Assembly: GCA_001771055.1 (NCBI GenBank)
Contig: MESS01000039.1
Span: 1-5,691, forward strand
Direction: 5' to 3'
DNA from: Caldithrix sp. RBG_13_44_9
GTDB lineage: Bacteria; Calditrichota; Calditrichia; RBG-13-44-9
Length of the DNA: 5,691 nt
Shown: one piece after another, positions 5,342 through 5,691 of the stretch
Layout: each line of letters begins with the position of its first letter
Position numbering within the stretch: position 1 is the first letter of the stretch
Notes under the pieces: generated by a model
Told to the model about the DNA's origin: nothing
Seen by the model: only the letters and a program-made list of their open reading frames with translations
Database searches by the model: none
Program-made: the position numbers and the translations under genes

Positions 5342-5371
5342 CCTGAATCCTGGGAATTCCCAGGATTCAGG
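5342..5371. terminator. Perfect 30-bp palindrome between convergent genes, probable bidirectional terminator
   Basis: CCTGAATCCTGGG (5342-5354) and CCCAGGATTCAGG (5359-5371) are exact reverse complements around AATT, so a 13-bp GC-balanced hairpin can form in transcripts from either strand. Its position 33 nt after the dedA stop, between two converging genes, suggests a shared transcription end. Neither side carries a true U-tract (the plus side has only scattered T in CCTTCCCTTTCT), so a classical intrinsic terminator is not fully met. It might instead be a transcript-stabilising hairpin, a dispersed repeat element or a protein site. The stop codon of the minus-strand gene (5367-5369) lies inside the right arm. 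Confidence 0.55.
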
Positions 5372-5691
5372 CTGAAGCCTTCCCTTTCTGATTCCCGGGT
5401 AAAATGGCGGGAATGATTCCAGCCTGTATATTTTTTTGCAGCCGGTCATAAAAGAACTGGATCTGATCTGATTCAAAAATATGGATTCCCTTTAATTCCA
5501 CTTTTGCCATCTCTACCATAGCAACAGCCAGGGTACGGGCCTGAATCGCCCGGTACTTTCTCAATTTTCCCTGAAGTAAAGGTGACAAACCTTTAAGGAA
5601 AAATTCTCCCAACTTTTCACCCGTTCGGGATTCTGAACGCTCACCTACTAATAAAGAGGGGCGAAAAATTAAAGTACCGGGAAATTTTAAT
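5367..5691 (-). CDS. NAD(P)-binding oxidoreductase, HTATIP2/YbjT-like, C-terminal part (cut by window edge)
   Basis: The frame stays open from the TGA at 5367-5369 to the right edge, so the gene starts outside the window and about 107 C-terminal codons are visible. A TTG at 5610-5612 could be taken as a start, but the codons before it continue the family pattern: FPGTLIFRPSLLVGERSESR, then TGEKLGEFFLKGLSPLL, KYRAIQARTLAVAMV and GIHIFESDQI. The R-P-S-L-L-x-G-E-R block and the following K-Y-R-x-I-x-A-R-T-x-A-x-A-M block are typical of short atypical SDR proteins of the HTATIP2/YbjT type (NAD(P)-dependent Rossmann proteins). The nucleotide-binding GxxGxxG would be in the missing N-terminus. The extra C-terminal tail after ESDQI (about 35 residues, ending KGKASA) is polar and lineage-specific. 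It converges on dedA across the palindrome. The exact reaction is unknown. Confidence 0.85.
   Translation of the reverse strand, partial: LKFPGTLIFRPSLLVGERSESRTGEKLGEFFLKGLSPLLQGKLRKYRAIQARTLAVAMVEMAKVELKGIHIFESDQIQFFYDRLQKNIQAGIIPAILPGNQKGKASA

Overview
The window looks like chromosomal DNA from a Gram-negative bacterium of moderate GC content (low-to-mid 40s percent, judged by eye). The proteins have the flavour of the FCB superphylum or neighbouring candidate phyla (Calditrichaeota/KSB1/Marinimicrobia-like), but no marker gene here fixes the lineage, so this is only an inference. I see no rRNA, tRNA, CRISPR array, insertion sequence or phage gene.

Left third, minus strand (29-2519): a two-gene operon, read right to left. 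A galactose-1-phosphate uridylyltransferase-type enzyme (galT-like) is followed 13 nt later by a GT5 glycogen/starch synthase (glgA). Together they suggest handling of sugar 1-phosphates and nucleotide sugars feeding glycogen. Upstream is a 307-nt AT-rich divergent intergenic region (2520-2826) with two operator-like dyads and weak promoter candidates in both directions.

Middle, plus strand (2827-4257): a run of small genes. A 79-aa protein resembling DUF2188 comes first, then a 119-aa orphan with a signal-like N-terminus. Next is a 41-aa single-membrane-span microprotein with a very good ribosome binding site, and then a 109-aa soluble protein of unknown family. A three-segment hairpin can be drawn in the leader of the 109-aa gene.

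Right, plus strand (4294-5308): tatA (twin-arginine translocase pore subunit) starts 36 nt after the 109-aa gene and is followed by a dedA-family membrane protein gene carrying the acidic and arginine residues needed in E. coli YqjA/YghB. In E. coli, loss of DedA-family proteins impairs Tat-dependent export, so the adjacency may be functional. A perfect 30-bp palindrome (5342-5371) separates dedA from a convergent minus-strand gene cut by the window edge, the C-terminal part of an HTATIP2/YbjT-like NAD(P)-binding oxidoreductase.

The best candidates for something undescribed are the small membrane and soluble proteins clustered with tatA-dedA (41-aa microprotein, 109-aa protein) and the structured leader between them. 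Nothing in the sequence proves that these form one system.
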